From: JAGPUQ01 sp963708735
GTDB taxonomy: Bacteria > Pseudomonadota > Gammaproteobacteria > Pseudomonadales > Porticoccaceae
Reading direction: 5' to 3'
Length of the DNA stretch: 64,000 nucleotides
NCBI GenBank assembly: GCA_963708735.1
Contig: CAVPTW010000013.1
Coordinates: 1 to 64,000 of the forward strand
The position numbers and the translations under genes are program-made. Numbering within the stretch: position 1 is the stretch's first letter; each line of letters begins with the position of its first letter. Below, piece after piece: positions 44,917-53,920 of this stretch. Under the pieces are notes generated by a model. The model worked only from the letters and a program-made list of their open reading frames with translations. It made no database searches and had not been told where the DNA came from.

Positions 44917-45636
44917 ATGAAAAAAATTGCCACCATCGCGTTGATCATCGCTCTGCTGGCGGGGCTGGCGCTGCTTGCCGGCGGTCCCGGCGCGCGCCTC
45001 GGGCTGTGGGATTTTCGCTTCGGATTCCTGCTGATGCGTTACTCGGCCTATGTCGGGATCGCCGCTCTCGTGCTCGGCACATTGGCGCTGCTCATCCCGG
45101 GTGCCCGCCAGGGCCAGGGCGGCAAGCTGATGGTTGCGCTGGCGATCGCGGCGATCGTGGTGTGGATTCCCTGGCAGATCCTGCGGCAGGCGCGCGCGGT
45201 GCCGCCCATCCACGACATCACCACGGATACCGACAATCCGCCGCCGTTCGAGGCCATCGCCCCGCTGCGCGCCGACGCGCCCAACCCCGTCACCTACGAC
45301 GGTGCCGACAGTGCCCGCCAGCAGCGCGCAGCCTATCCGGACATCCAGACCATCGTGCTACCGACAGCTCCCCGGACCGCGTTCGACCAGGCGCTGGCCG
45401 CCGCTCGCGATCTGGGCTGGGAGATTGTCGCCGCCGTGCCCGATCCGGGCCGCATCGAGGCCACGGAAACCAGCTTCTGGTACGGCTTCAAGGACGATGT
45501 GGTGATCCGCATCGCTGGCGATGACCGCGAGAGCCGCATCGATATCCGCTCCAAATCCCGGGTCGGAAAAAGCGACCTGGGGAAAAACGCGGAGCGGATT
45601 CGCGCGTTCCAGAAAAAGCTTCTGGAACGGCAATGA
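44917..45636 (+). CDS. DUF1499 family membrane protein
   Basis: 239 residues from ATG 44917. Three hydrophobic segments (about 5-25, 43-62, 70-90) precede a soluble DUF1499 domain (about 110-239) with SFWYGFKDDVVIRI and a basic end. The earlier in-frame open sequence does not look like protein. The function of DUF1499 is unknown. Confidence 0.8.
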   Translation: MKKIATIALIIALLAGLALLAGGPGARLGLWDFRFGFLLMRYSAYVGIAALVLGTLALLIPGARQGQGGKLMVALAIAAIVVWIPWQILRQARAVPPIHDITTDTDNPPPFEAIAPLRADAPNPVTYDGADSARQQRAAYPDIQTIVLPTAPRTAFDQALAAARDLGWEIVAAVPDPGRIEATETSFWYGFKDDVVIRIAGDDRESRIDIRSKSRVGKSDLGKNAERIRAFQKKLLERQ

Positions 45637-45780
45637 GCCCGTCGAAGGCACTGTGCGGTGGATCCTGACGAAGTTCTGAGCCGGGAGTAACGGCGGCGAT
45701 ACATCTTTCATCCCGGTGCAATCCATCAATTCATCAAGCCACATAAATAAAAGCGGTTTTGCTCAAATCGGGGGTACCGA

Positions 45781-46668
45781 ATGCATCAGCACCAGCCCAC
45801 CACGCAACGCTTTGATATCGGCGGCATGACCGTCACCAAGGTGATCGATACCGTCGAGTCTTTCAGTCCCAAGGTGCTGTATGTCGACAAGGACCGCAGC
45901 GCCTTCGATCCGCACCTCGACTGGTTGCAGCCGCACTTTGTCGATGCCAACAAGGCCATGCGGCTCAGCGTCCACAGTTTCATCATCCAGACGCGCCACC
46001 ACCGCGTGCTGGTGGACACCTGTATCGGCAATCACAAGCAGGGCTCGGGCTTTCCCCAGTGGAACGACCGCACCGATGCCGGCTACCTGACCGACCTGAC
46101 GGCGGCGGGCTGTCGGCCCGAGGACATCGACTATGTGTTCTGCACCCACATGCACGTCGATCACACCGGCTGGAACACACGCCTCAAGGACGGCCGCTGG
46201 GTGCCCACCTTCCCCAACGCCCGCTATCTGTTCAACCGGCGCGAATGGGCCGCCTGGGAGCACAGCGACAACCCCCACGACAAAGCCACGATGACGCAGA
46301 ACGTGGTGCCCATCATCGAGGCCGGGCAGGTGCAGTGGGTGGACAACAACTGGGCCATCGACGACCAAGTGGAACTGCTGCCGACTCCCGGCCACACGCC
46401 GGGCCATTGCAGCGTGCGGATCGCGCATCAGGGCGCAAGCGCCGTGATCACCGGCGACATGATGATTCACCCGGTGCAGATCGCCGAGCCCGGCTGGCAC
46501 CAGACGGCCGACGCCGACAAGGCACTGGCGGCGCGCACCCGGCAGACGTTCGTGGACGACCATTGCGACCGCGACGTGATGATCCTGGGCACCCATTTCA
46601 ATACGCCCACGGGCGTGTACATCGTCGAGCACAAGGGCGCACGGCGCGTGCGTCTTGCCAATAATTGA
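45781..46668 (+). CDS. MBL-fold metallo-hydrolase
   Basis: 295 residues. The zinc-binding THMHVDHTG motif, then TPGHTPGHCS and late His residues, place it in the metallo-beta-lactamase superfamily near lactonase-like enzymes (AHL lactonase/quinoprotein type). Its stop lies 23 bases before the start of the acyl-CoA dehydrogenase; the two are probably co-transcribed. Substrate not known. Confidence 0.88.
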   Translation: MHQHQPTTQRFDIGGMTVTKVIDTVESFSPKVLYVDKDRSAFDPHLDWLQPHFVDANKAMRLSVHSFIIQTRHHRVLVDTCIGNHKQGSGFPQWNDRTDAGYLTDLTAAGCRPEDIDYVFCTHMHVDHTGWNTRLKDGRWVPTFPNARYLFNRREWAAWEHSDNPHDKATMTQNVVPIIEAGQVQWVDNNWAIDDQVELLPTPGHTPGHCSVRIAHQGASAVITGDMMIHPVQIAEPGWHQTADADKALAARTRQTFVDDHCDRDVMILGTHFNTPTGVYIVEHKGARRVRLANN

Positions 46669-46691
46669 TTGCCCTGCCGGAGAAGCACACA

Positions 46692-47858
46692 GTGAATTTC
46701 GATCTCGACGAGGAATACCGCCTCATCAACACCACGGTGAACCGTTTCGTGGATGAAGCTCTGATGCCGCTGGAGACGGTTGTGCTCGCCCGCGAAGCCG
46801 CAGGCCAGGGCTATCACCTGACACCGGAGGAACTCGAACCCCTGCACCGCCAGTGCCGGGAACTGGGTCTGTGGGGACTCGACTGCCCGGCCGCCACCGG
46901 CGGCGCCGAGCTGCCGGCGCTCGCCATGGTGGGCGTGAATGAAGCACTCGGGCGCACCGTGACGCCTTTTACCTTTCCGCCCGATTCGCCCAACCTGCAC
47001 ATGCTGCAAGCGACGGTCAACGACGCGCAGCGCAGCAAGTATCTCGAACCCTATGCGCGCGGCGAGACGATCTCCGCCATCGCCATTTCCGAACCCGGCG
47101 CCGGCGCCGACCCGGCGGCGATGATCACCCGCGCCCGCCGCGACGGCGACGATTGGGTGCTCGACGGCCGCAAGATCTGGGTCAGCAAGGTGGACGAGGC
47201 CGATTTCACCGTGGTGATGGCGGTCACCGACCCGGCGCGGGGCGCGCGCGGCGGCATCTCGGCGTTTGTGGTGGATCGCGGCACGCCGGGCTTCGAAGTG
47301 GCGCGCGCCATTCCCATCATCGGCGGTCACACCACTTTCGAGGTAGTGCTGGACAACTGCCGCCTGCCGGCCAGTCAGCTGCTGGGCGCCGAGGGCCAGG
47401 GCTTCGCGCCCATGCAGTTGCGCTTGATCGTGCGCCGCCTGCAGATGGGCGCCTGGTGCCTGGGCATGGCGCGGCGCGCGCTCGCCATGCTGTGTCAGCA
47501 CGCCAACGAGCGCACCACCTTCGGTGCGCTGCTGGCGGACCGCCAGGCGATCCAGTGGTGGGTGGCCGACGCCGAGACCCGCATCCACTGCCTGCAACTC
47601 ATGCTCTGGCACGCCGCCTGCCGGCAGGACGCGGGCGCCGATGTGCGCACCGAGGCCAGCATGATCAAGCTCTATGGCACCGAACTCGCCACCGACGTCA
47701 TCGACTGGGCCATGCAGGCCCACGGCGCCATGGGCATGACCAAGGAGCTGCCGCTGCAACTCATGGCGCAGCGGGTGCGGGTGATGCGCATCTACGAGGG
47801 GCCGAGCGAAGTCCATCGCTGGGTACTGGCGCGCAATCGGCTGCGGGAAGGGAAATGA
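46692..47858 (+). CDS. Acyl-CoA dehydrogenase family protein
   Basis: 388 residues from GTG 46692, which has GGAGAA seven bases upstream; a TTG at 46665 overlapping the MBL stop is less likely. FAD and substrate features are ISEPGAGADPAAM, RKIWVSKVDEADF, and the C-terminal HGAMGMTKELPLQ with IYEGPSEVHRW (Glu near the end, as in short-chain enzymes). It oxidises acyl-CoA esters of unknown chain type. Confidence 0.92.
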   Translation: MNFDLDEEYRLINTTVNRFVDEALMPLETVVLAREAAGQGYHLTPEELEPLHRQCRELGLWGLDCPAATGGAELPALAMVGVNEALGRTVTPFTFPPDSPNLHMLQATVNDAQRSKYLEPYARGETISAIAISEPGAGADPAAMITRARRDGDDWVLDGRKIWVSKVDEADFTVVMAVTDPARGARGGISAFVVDRGTPGFEVARAIPIIGGHTTFEVVLDNCRLPASQLLGAEGQGFAPMQLRLIVRRLQMGAWCLGMARRALAMLCQHANERTTFGALLADRQAIQWWVADAETRIHCLQLMLWHAACRQDAGADVRTEASMIKLYGTELATDVIDWAMQAHGAMGMTKELPLQLMAQRVRVMRIYEGPSEVHRWVLARNRLREGK

Positions 47859-47971
47859 CAGCGCGTTGCGAGGGAAATGCCGCGCAGCCCAAGCCCGCGG
47901 ATTGCCCTGAGCCCGCGGATTGTCCTGAAACCTGTTTCGTGTAGATCAGCGTCCGCGGCAAAAACCCGAAC

Positions 47972-48005
47972 AAAAAAATCGGCGCCGGGTTGCAGCCGGC
48001 GCCGA
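47972..48005 (-). terminator. Terminator of the amidohydrolase gene
   Basis: On the minus strand a 10-bp stem (TCGGCGCCGG / CCGGCGCCGA, arms 48005-47996 and 47988-47979) with a 7-base loop is followed by seven T (47978-47972). It lies 21 bases after the minus-strand stop at 48026. On the plus strand the A-run precedes the hairpin, so it does not end the acyl-CoA dehydrogenase transcript. Confidence 0.9.
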
Positions 48006-48025
48006 CTGGATCGGCAATGTTGCTG

Positions 48026-49735
48026 TCAGCGCGCCGCGGCCAGCGGTCCGCGCAGCAGTTGTCCCGGGTAGACGCCGGTGTGCTCGCCGTTGCGCATCAG
48101 CACCTGGCCGTTGACCACGGTGGCGGAGATGCCGGCGGCTTTCTGCACCAATCGGCGCGCACCGGCGGGCAGGTCGTGGCGCACTTCGGGCATCAGGGGC
48201 GCGACCTTGGCCGGGTCGAACACGATCAGGTCGGCGGCCATGCCGACGCGGATCAGACCGCGGTCGTCGAAGCCCCAGGCGGTGGCGGGCTCCAGGGTCA
48301 GCATGCGCACCGCTTCTTCGAGGCTAAGCGCGCCTTTCTCCCGTACCCAGTGGCTCAGCACATGGGTTTGCAGCGAGGAGTCCATGATCTGGGAGACGTG
48401 CGCGCCGGAGTCGGAGAAGGTCACCACCGAGCGCGGGTGACGCATCATCGCGAGCACATGGTCCTGATCTTCGTTGAACAGCGGCTGGCGGAAGAACACC
48501 TTCAGCCTGTGTTCGAGGGCGACCTCGATCATCACCTCGACCGGGTCCTTGCCGCGCTCCCGCGCCAGCTCGGCGACGGTGCGGTGCGGCCCGGCGACGC
48601 TGTCCATGACCAGCAGCCAGTCGTAGTCGGGACGGCGCATTTCGGCGCCCACGCCCTGTTTTTCCTCGTGGTTGCCGTTGGCGGACTCCACCAGTCTGGC
48701 ACGCAGCGCCGGATCGCGCAGACCGGCTTCCTGGTCGGCGAGCGATTGCTTGCGCAGTTCCTTCCACACCGGGAACTTGTCGAAGGGCAGTCGCGTTTCG
48801 AACGACATCAACACATTGAGCGCGCGGCTGTGTGCCTGGATGAACATGCGTCCGCCCATGGCGGCGGTTTCGTCGAGCAGATCGAAGTAGGGCGGCCAGA
48901 TATCGGGTGCGCGGCGGCTGCTGAACATGCCGAAGGTAACCGGCCGGCCGGATTCGACCGCGAGGTCGCGCAGCCGCACCTGGTATTCCCGCTGCGCCTG
49001 GGGATCGCGGCCCGCCTCTTCATTGGCAATTTCAACGATGCCGGCGTCGAGGTCGCCGAGCACGCCCACCAGTTCGCGCACTTCGTCCCAGGTGGCGACG
49101 CGGCTCGCCACCGGCTGGCCGTCCGGGGTCTGGTGATTGCGGGTTCGCGAGGTGGAGAAGCCGATGGCGCCGGCGCGCAGGGCGGATTCCAGCTCGGTTT
49201 TCATCGCGCGCATTTCGTCGGCGGTGGGCGCCTCGGAGAAGGCGCGCTCGCCCATGGCGTAGGTGCGGAGCGCCGAGTGGCCGATGTAGCCGCTGTAGTT
49301 GATGCCCTTGGGCAGGCGGTCGAGGGTGTTGAGGTAGTCCGCGAAAGTCTCCCAGTTCCAGTCGATGCCCGCCGCCATGGCTTCGCCGGAGATGTCCTCG
49401 GCGCGCTCCAGATTGCGCACCACCAGGGCCTTGTCCTTGGCGGCGCAGGGCGCCAGCGTAAAGCCGCAGTTGCCCATCACCACCGTGGTGATGCCGTGCC
49501 AAACGGAGCAGGTGCCGAGCGGGTCCCAGTTGATCTGGGCGTCCATGTGGGTGTGGCCGTCGACGAAACCGGGCGTGACTACCTGGCCTTCGGCGTCGAT
49601 GACTTGTTTGGCCGGCTCGCGAATGCGGCCGATGTGGGCGATCTTGCCGCCGATCACGCCGACGTCGGCGCGGTAGCGCGGCAGCCCGGAACCGTCGATG
49701 ACGGTGCCATTCTTGATGATGAGGTCGTAGGTCAT
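48026..49735 (-). CDS. N-acyl-D-amino-acid deacylase-like amidohydrolase
   Basis: 569 residues from ATG 49735. It begins DLIIKNGTVIDGSG, with the metal motif GHTHMDAQ (HxH) and late Asp and His residues (FSDSGAHVSQ). It belongs to the D-aminoacylase branch of the amidohydrolase superfamily; long members occur in catabolic clusters and the substrate is uncertain. It probably is monocistronic, with its own terminator. Confidence 0.88.
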   Translation of the reverse strand: MTYDLIIKNGTVIDGSGLPRYRADVGVIGGKIAHIGRIREPAKQVIDAEGQVVTPGFVDGHTHMDAQINWDPLGTCSVWHGITTVVMGNCGFTLAPCAAKDKALVVRNLERAEDISGEAMAAGIDWNWETFADYLNTLDRLPKGINYSGYIGHSALRTYAMGERAFSEAPTADEMRAMKTELESALRAGAIGFSTSRTRNHQTPDGQPVASRVATWDEVRELVGVLGDLDAGIVEIANEEAGRDPQAQREYQVRLRDLAVESGRPVTFGMFSSRRAPDIWPPYFDLLDETAAMGGRMFIQAHSRALNVLMSFETRLPFDKFPVWKELRKQSLADQEAGLRDPALRARLVESANGNHEEKQGVGAEMRRPDYDWLLVMDSVAGPHRTVAELARERGKDPVEVMIEVALEHRLKVFFRQPLFNEDQDHVLAMMRHPRSVVTFSDSGAHVSQIMDSSLQTHVLSHWVREKGALSLEEAVRMLTLEPATAWGFDDRGLIRVGMAADLIVFDPAKVAPLMPEVRHDLPAGARRLVQKAAGISATVVNGQVLMRNGEHTGVYPGQLLRGPLAAAR

Positions 49736-49962
49736 GGCTTTGGCTCCCGATGCCGGGGTCGGCATCTCGGTTGGAAATCGGGTATGGCGGAGCGCGGTGA
49801 AGTGCCGGTGGGCGATTGTTATGCGCGTCCCGGGCCGTCGCGCGCGGCCGGATCAGTCGAGCATAGCCCAGGGTAGTGCCAATAACCATCTGGAATAGCC
49901 CGGCCTGTGGCCGGGTCGTTGATTCCAGTCATGGCGCGCGGCGCGGTTTCAGTGCTGCCCTG

Positions 49963-50736
49963 TCATTGCGCGACAAAGCCGCCGTCGATCGCCAGCTCGG
50001 CGCCGGTGACGTACCTGGATTCCTCGCTGGCGAGGTAGAGCACGCCGTTGGCGATATCCAGGGGTTCGCCGAGCCGGCCCAGGGGCGCCATCTGCTCGAA
50101 CATGCCGCGCACCTGCGCGGTGCCGCCGAGGTCCTGCATACCCTGCTCCAGCATGGGGGTGAGGATCGGCCCGGGATGGATGGAATTGACCCGGATGTTG
50201 TTCTTGCGCTGCGCGCACTCCAGCGCCATCGACTTGGTGATGAGCCGCACCGCGCCCTTGCTCGAACTGTAGCCGCCCGCCGCCGCGAAGCCGACGATGC
50301 CGGCACCGGACGAGATATTGATGATGGAGCCGCCGCCAGTGCGCTCCATCACCGGGATCACCGCCTTCATGCCGAAAAACACGCCGTCGACGTTGATGGC
50401 GTTCTGGCGGCGGAATTCCTCGGTGCTGGTTTCCATCAGCGGCTTGGCGATGAACAGGGCGGCATTGTTGTCGAGAATGTCGATGCGGCCATAGGTGTCG
50501 AGCGCGAGCTTCACGATCGCGGCCCAGTCCGCTTCGCTGGAGACATCCTGGCGCATCGCGACCGCCGCGCCGCCCGCCGCGACGATCTGCTCAACCGTGG
50601 CGCGCGCGCCGGCTTCATTGATGTCGCCCACGACAATCTTGGCGCCTTCGCGGGCCAGCAGCGCGGCCGTTACCCGCCCCATGCCCGCACTGCCGCCGCC
50701 GGTGATAATGGCTACTTTGCCTTCGACACGTCCCAT
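49963..50736 (-). CDS. SDR family oxidoreductase (classical)
   Basis: 257 residues. ITGGGSAGMGRV is the cofactor loop (Gly-rich, slightly unusual spacing), NNAA replaces NAG, and the active site is YSSSK. It begins 51 bases after the serine hydrolase stop on the same strand. Possible alcohol or 3-hydroxyacyl dehydrogenase. Confidence 0.9.
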   Translation of the reverse strand: MGRVEGKVAIITGGGSAGMGRVTAALLAREGAKIVVGDINEAGARATVEQIVAAGGAAVAMRQDVSSEADWAAIVKLALDTYGRIDILDNNAALFIAKPLMETSTEEFRRQNAINVDGVFFGMKAVIPVMERTGGGSIINISSGAGIVGFAAAGGYSSSKGAVRLITKSMALECAQRKNNIRVNSIHPGPILTPMLEQGMQDLGGTAQVRGMFEQMAPLGRLGEPLDIANGVLYLASEESRYVTGAELAIDGGFVAQ

Positions 50737-50787
50737 GGTGAATCCCCTGTTCCGGTTCTTGTTGGTTAGTTGGTTAATGGCCTTTTT

Positions 50788-51984
50788 TCAGTTGTCGCCC
50801 GCGATCTGATACGCCAGCCGCTTGAACTCATGGCTGAACGGATGCCAGAAGCCGTAGGCGCGCTGGGTGAAGATCAGCCCGGCCAGGTTGGCGCGCGGCG
50901 CGATCCAGGAATGGGTGCCCGCCATGCCGCCCCAGTGGTATTCGCCGACGGCGCTCGCGGGTTCGCCTGTGGCCGGCGCATTCTTGATCGCGAAGCCGGC
51001 GCCGAACACCGTGTCTGGCATCTTCCAGGTGGGCAGGCGTACCTGCACGCCCGGCGCGAGCTGGTTGGTGTGCATCAGCGCGACCGCTTGCTCCGACAGA
51101 TAGCGTTTGCCGTTCCACTCGCCGCCGTTGACGATCATCTGGATGAAACGGGTGTAGTCGCCGATGGTGCCCACCAGACCGCCGCCGCCGGAATGAAAGC
51201 GCTTGGGTGCCAGCACGCTGCCGATCAGCAGATCGGGGCAGGGCTTGAGTCCCGGCTTCATGCTGTCGCGCAGATCGAGGGGCATGTAGTTCTTGGTGAG
51301 CCGGTGATGTTTTTCCGGCGGCACATGAAAATCCGTATCCACCATGCCCAGCGGTTCGAACAGGCGCTCGCGCAGAAAATCGCGAAAGCTCTGCCCGGTC
51401 CAGATCTCGATCAGGCGCCCCAGGATGTCGATGCCGATGCTGTAATTCCAGCGCGCGCCGGGCTGGAAGATCAGCGGCAGCGCGGCGAGCTTATCGATCA
51501 TCTCCTCCAGCGACGAATTCATGTCCATGATGCGCTGCTCGGTGTAGAGCCTGTCCACCGGCGTCTCGGGAAACAGCCCGTAGGTGAAGCCCGAGCTGTG
51601 GCTGATCAACTGGCGCAGCGTCGGCGGCGTTTGCAGCGGCTCGGTGTCCGTCACTTCGGTCGCGCCCGGCTTCATCACCCGCAGGTTGCGAAACTCGGGG
51701 ATGTAATCGGCCACGGCATCGTCCAGATCGAACACGCCCTGGTCGTGGAGCATCATCACCGCCGCCGAGGTGATGATCTTGGTGCTGGAGTAGATGCGGA
51801 AAATGGCGTCTTCCCGCATCGGCGTTTTGGTCTCGAGATCGGCCTGTCCCCAGGTTTTGACATCGACGACCGCGCTGCCCTTGAGGATCACGGACACCAG
51901 CCCGCTGACCAGACCCCCATCGACATAGGGCTGCATGGCGGCGTGGATGGGGCTGAAGTCGTAGCGGGACGGGGTGATGGTCAA
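50788..51984 (-). CDS. Serine hydrolase, beta-lactamase/EstB-like
   Basis: About 398 residues if TTG 51984 is used; the frame is open to TTG 52047. The catalytic SxxK is YSSTK; NYSIGIDILGRLIE supplies the YxN-position tyrosine, and GGGGLVGTIGDYTRF follows. Such proteins are esterases or beta-lactamase-related enzymes of unknown substrate. Its 5' end and leader are copied at 53501-53697. Confidence 0.88.
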   Translation of the reverse strand: MTITPSRYDFSPIHAAMQPYVDGGLVSGLVSVILKGSAVVDVKTWGQADLETKTPMREDAIFRIYSSTKIITSAAVMMLHDQGVFDLDDAVADYIPEFRNLRVMKPGATEVTDTEPLQTPPTLRQLISHSSGFTYGLFPETPVDRLYTEQRIMDMNSSLEEMIDKLAALPLIFQPGARWNYSIGIDILGRLIEIWTGQSFRDFLRERLFEPLGMVDTDFHVPPEKHHRLTKNYMPLDLRDSMKPGLKPCPDLLIGSVLAPKRFHSGGGGLVGTIGDYTRFIQMIVNGGEWNGKRYLSEQAVALMHTNQLAPGVQVRLPTWKMPDTVFGAGFAIKNAPATGEPASAVGEYHWGGMAGTHSWIAPRANLAGLIFTQRAYGFWHPFSHEFKRLAYQIAGDN

Positions 51985-52277
51985 GCTGCTGATGGTGGCT
52001 TCTCCCGGTGCTGGCCTCCCGCGCCGCGCGGCAGGGCGATCGCGCAAAGTTACCCCAGGGTAGAAGGGGCGTCCAGTGCCATCGAGCGGGAGCCGTCGAG
52101 CGGGAATTCCGTGGCGCCGTCAGCGAAAGGCAATCCTTCTGAATTACCCATTATTTCCTGCCACAAAATCAGGACTTCCCCAAAACGGGCCGCGACCGCA
52201 TAGGATTGCAATACCGAGCGACCCAGATAATGGCCCGAGAATTCTCTACTTTGTGCGCCCTACTGATTTCTGGGGGA

Positions 52278-52613
52278 TTACCTCATGCGCCGGCATAGCC
52301 GGTCGCGCGGAGCGCGTTGTTCATTCCCGTTGGAGACCGAACTGCTCGTGCTGGCGATGGGTCGGATGGCGAGAATACGTATGAGATCCGGGCTGATGAC
52401 ACGGAACAGCACCGAGTACGGAAAGCGATGCACTAAACAGCGACGGATCTCGTTTGCAACGATTCGAAGTTGGTTTGGGTTTTGGGTGAGTCTTTCGATG
52501 GCGCTGTAGACCTCTACCCGCAAGGCGTCGCCGAGACCCGCCCGGATTGCATTGTAGTGGTCTGTTGCACAGTTCAAATCCTCGGCCGCTTCCGGGTGGT
52601 ACTCGACCCTCGT
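52278..52613 (-). CDS. RelE/ParE-family toxin, probably inactivated
   Basis: The frame is toxin-like from codon RVEYHPEAAEDLN onward (DHYNAIRAGLGDAL, IRRCLVHRFPYSVLFRV), typical of RelE/ParE. There is no ATG at the expected place: the codon at 52613 is ACG, where ATG would restart exactly in an ATGA overlap with the antitoxin. The first usable start is TTG 52577, giving 99 residues without the usual N-terminus. The C-terminus (after RILAI) also departs from family expectation; the neighbouring frame gives RHPTHRQHEQFG and a prompt stop, suggesting a second frameshift. Confidence 0.75.
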   Translation of the reverse strand, partial: TRVEYHPEAAEDLNCATDHYNAIRAGLGDALRVEVYSAIERLTQNPNQLRIVANEIRRCLVHRFPYSVLFRVISPDLIRILAIRPIASTSSSVSNGNEQRAPRDRLCRRMR

Positions 52614-52840
52614 TTCCTGGTGGTGCGCCGAAGAAACTCGTCGTGAGAAATTGCTGTGACCTTTCCCGACTCGATGTCCTTATCCCGCGCAGCCGCGATC
52701 TCCAGGCCATCTGGGGCAAACGTGCGATCGGCGGCAAAGGCGGGGTCCGCCACCAAGCTTTCCCAGGCGGCCAAGACCAAGTGGGCCCTCTCTGCCGGAG
52801 GCAGGGCGAGGACCTCGCGCTCCAATTGTGCAGCTTTCAT
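52574..52840 (-). CDS. Antitoxin, addiction-module component (PF09720-like), read-through form
   Basis: 88 residues. The domain (EREVLALPPAERAHLVLAAWESL, then DGLEIAAARDKDIESGKVTAISHDEFL) matches the short addiction-module component family paired with RelE/ParE toxins. After RRTTRK the protein continues with a Ser/Thr/Arg-rich tail of about a dozen residues. If CGA at 52612 were TGA, it would end there, as expected. The tail thus looks like a stop-loss extension. Confidence 0.8.
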   Translation of the reverse strand: MKAAQLEREVLALPPAERAHLVLAAWESLVADPAFAADRTFAPDGLEIAAARDKDIESGKVTAISHDEFLRRTTRKRGSSTTRKRPRI

Positions 52841-53084
52841 GGTGTCACTTTACCCCTTCCGATGCTGAAGCCCAGCACTGAATATCTGGAAAAGTTCCGT
52901 GCTTGAACACGGAGCTTTTCCGCATGCCTCGCATGACTGCCAATGCCGGATTTTTCCAGCGCCAAGAGAGCGGGATCTCCTTGCCCGGCCGGTTGCAGCC
53001 TAGCTTGGCGTTCGGCCGGTGGTCAATGTTGTGTTCCGTTTCGATACGGTTTGCGCTTGGCGCATATGCGCAGTCCCGGAAGGT
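52841..53084. other. Gap before the remnants
   Basis: Between the antitoxin start and the subtilase remnant. It should contain the promoter of the TA pair on the minus strand; no convincing -35/-10 was identified. Short open frames here have no family likeness. Confidence 0.4.
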
Positions 53085-53509
53085 TTGTCACCGGCCATGT
53101 CCACGGCCGCGCCCTAGGCCCACGTCTGGCGGTTCACTACGCCGGAAAATCCCAAGAGCGCGTCCATTCCACTGGTGTCCCTGTATCGGTTGAGCTGGAG
53201 GTGTGGTGACGCCACGCCGCTTCCACCCACGATCTGTTCCAGCAATTCGAACCATATGGGCGTCACCTATACGGCGGACACCGCTGGCGTGTCCGCCTAT
53301 CAAAGTGTGGGCTACAAGCTGGATGGCATCGAGGGCTATCTCTATCCCGAGACCATGAGCCAGCCCGCGGGCACGGTGCGGCTGATGCGCAAGTACAATC
53401 CGGCGCGCGATGACCACGCCATTTTTCCCGAGAGCCAGCTCAGCGCCATGGCTGCCCAGGGCTACGAACTCGGGCAGCGACTGGCTCGGCTACGTCTATG
53501 ACGACCGCG
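53085..53509 (+). pseudogene. Remnant of subtilase C-terminal (DUF5648) region
   Basis: This stretch matches 55728-56153 in the subtilase gene (AQGY and the YKLDGIEGYLYP-type region) with scattered substitutions and a frame loss near the end. No protease domain or start is present. It ends at a junction with the copy of the serine hydrolase leader (53501-53697). Confidence 0.85.
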
Positions 53510-53697
53510 CTGCCCTTGAGAATCACGGACACCAGCCCGCTGACCAGACCGCCATCGACATAGGGCTGCATGGCGGCGTGGATGGGACTGAAGTCGCAGC
53601 GGGACGGGGTGATGGTCAGGATGCTGATGTGGCTTCTCCCGGTGCTGGCCTCCCGCGCCGCGCGGCAGGGCGATCACGCAAAGCTACCCCAGGGTAG
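53501..53697 (-). pseudogene. Remnant copy of the serine hydrolase 5' end and leader
   Basis: It matches 51868-52064 in the same orientation, covering the first ~40 codons and leader of the serine hydrolase gene (minus strand), then stops at the junction with the subtilase remnant. Together with the remnant on its left it shows that the block [serine hydrolase - subtilase] was once duplicated and then mostly deleted. Confidence 0.85.
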
Positions 53698-53906
53698 GGA
53701 AGCACCTCCAGCACGGCGCGCTCGACGACCGACCACTGGGCGCGCCGGATCGCCGGCCGTGACTTGTTCCGGTCATGGGGAAGGGATACGCTGGTCAGGC
53801 ACCGGCGGCGGGGGAGGGAAGCGAGAGCGCGGCGGCGTCCCTCTCCCGAAACCCGGTTCCCCTGGCCTGGATGGTACCCAGGTCCGGCATCGGTATCGAC
53901 ACGACA

Positions 53907-53913
53907 AAAGGAG
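53907..53913 (+). promoter_or_regulatory. Strong Shine-Dalgarno of the subtilase
   Basis: AAAGGAG at 53907-53913, seven bases before ATG 53921. This strength and spacing make 53921 the natural start, although the ATG is out of frame with the protease in the present repeat state. Confidence 0.85.
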
Positions 53914-53920
53914 AGGTCCC

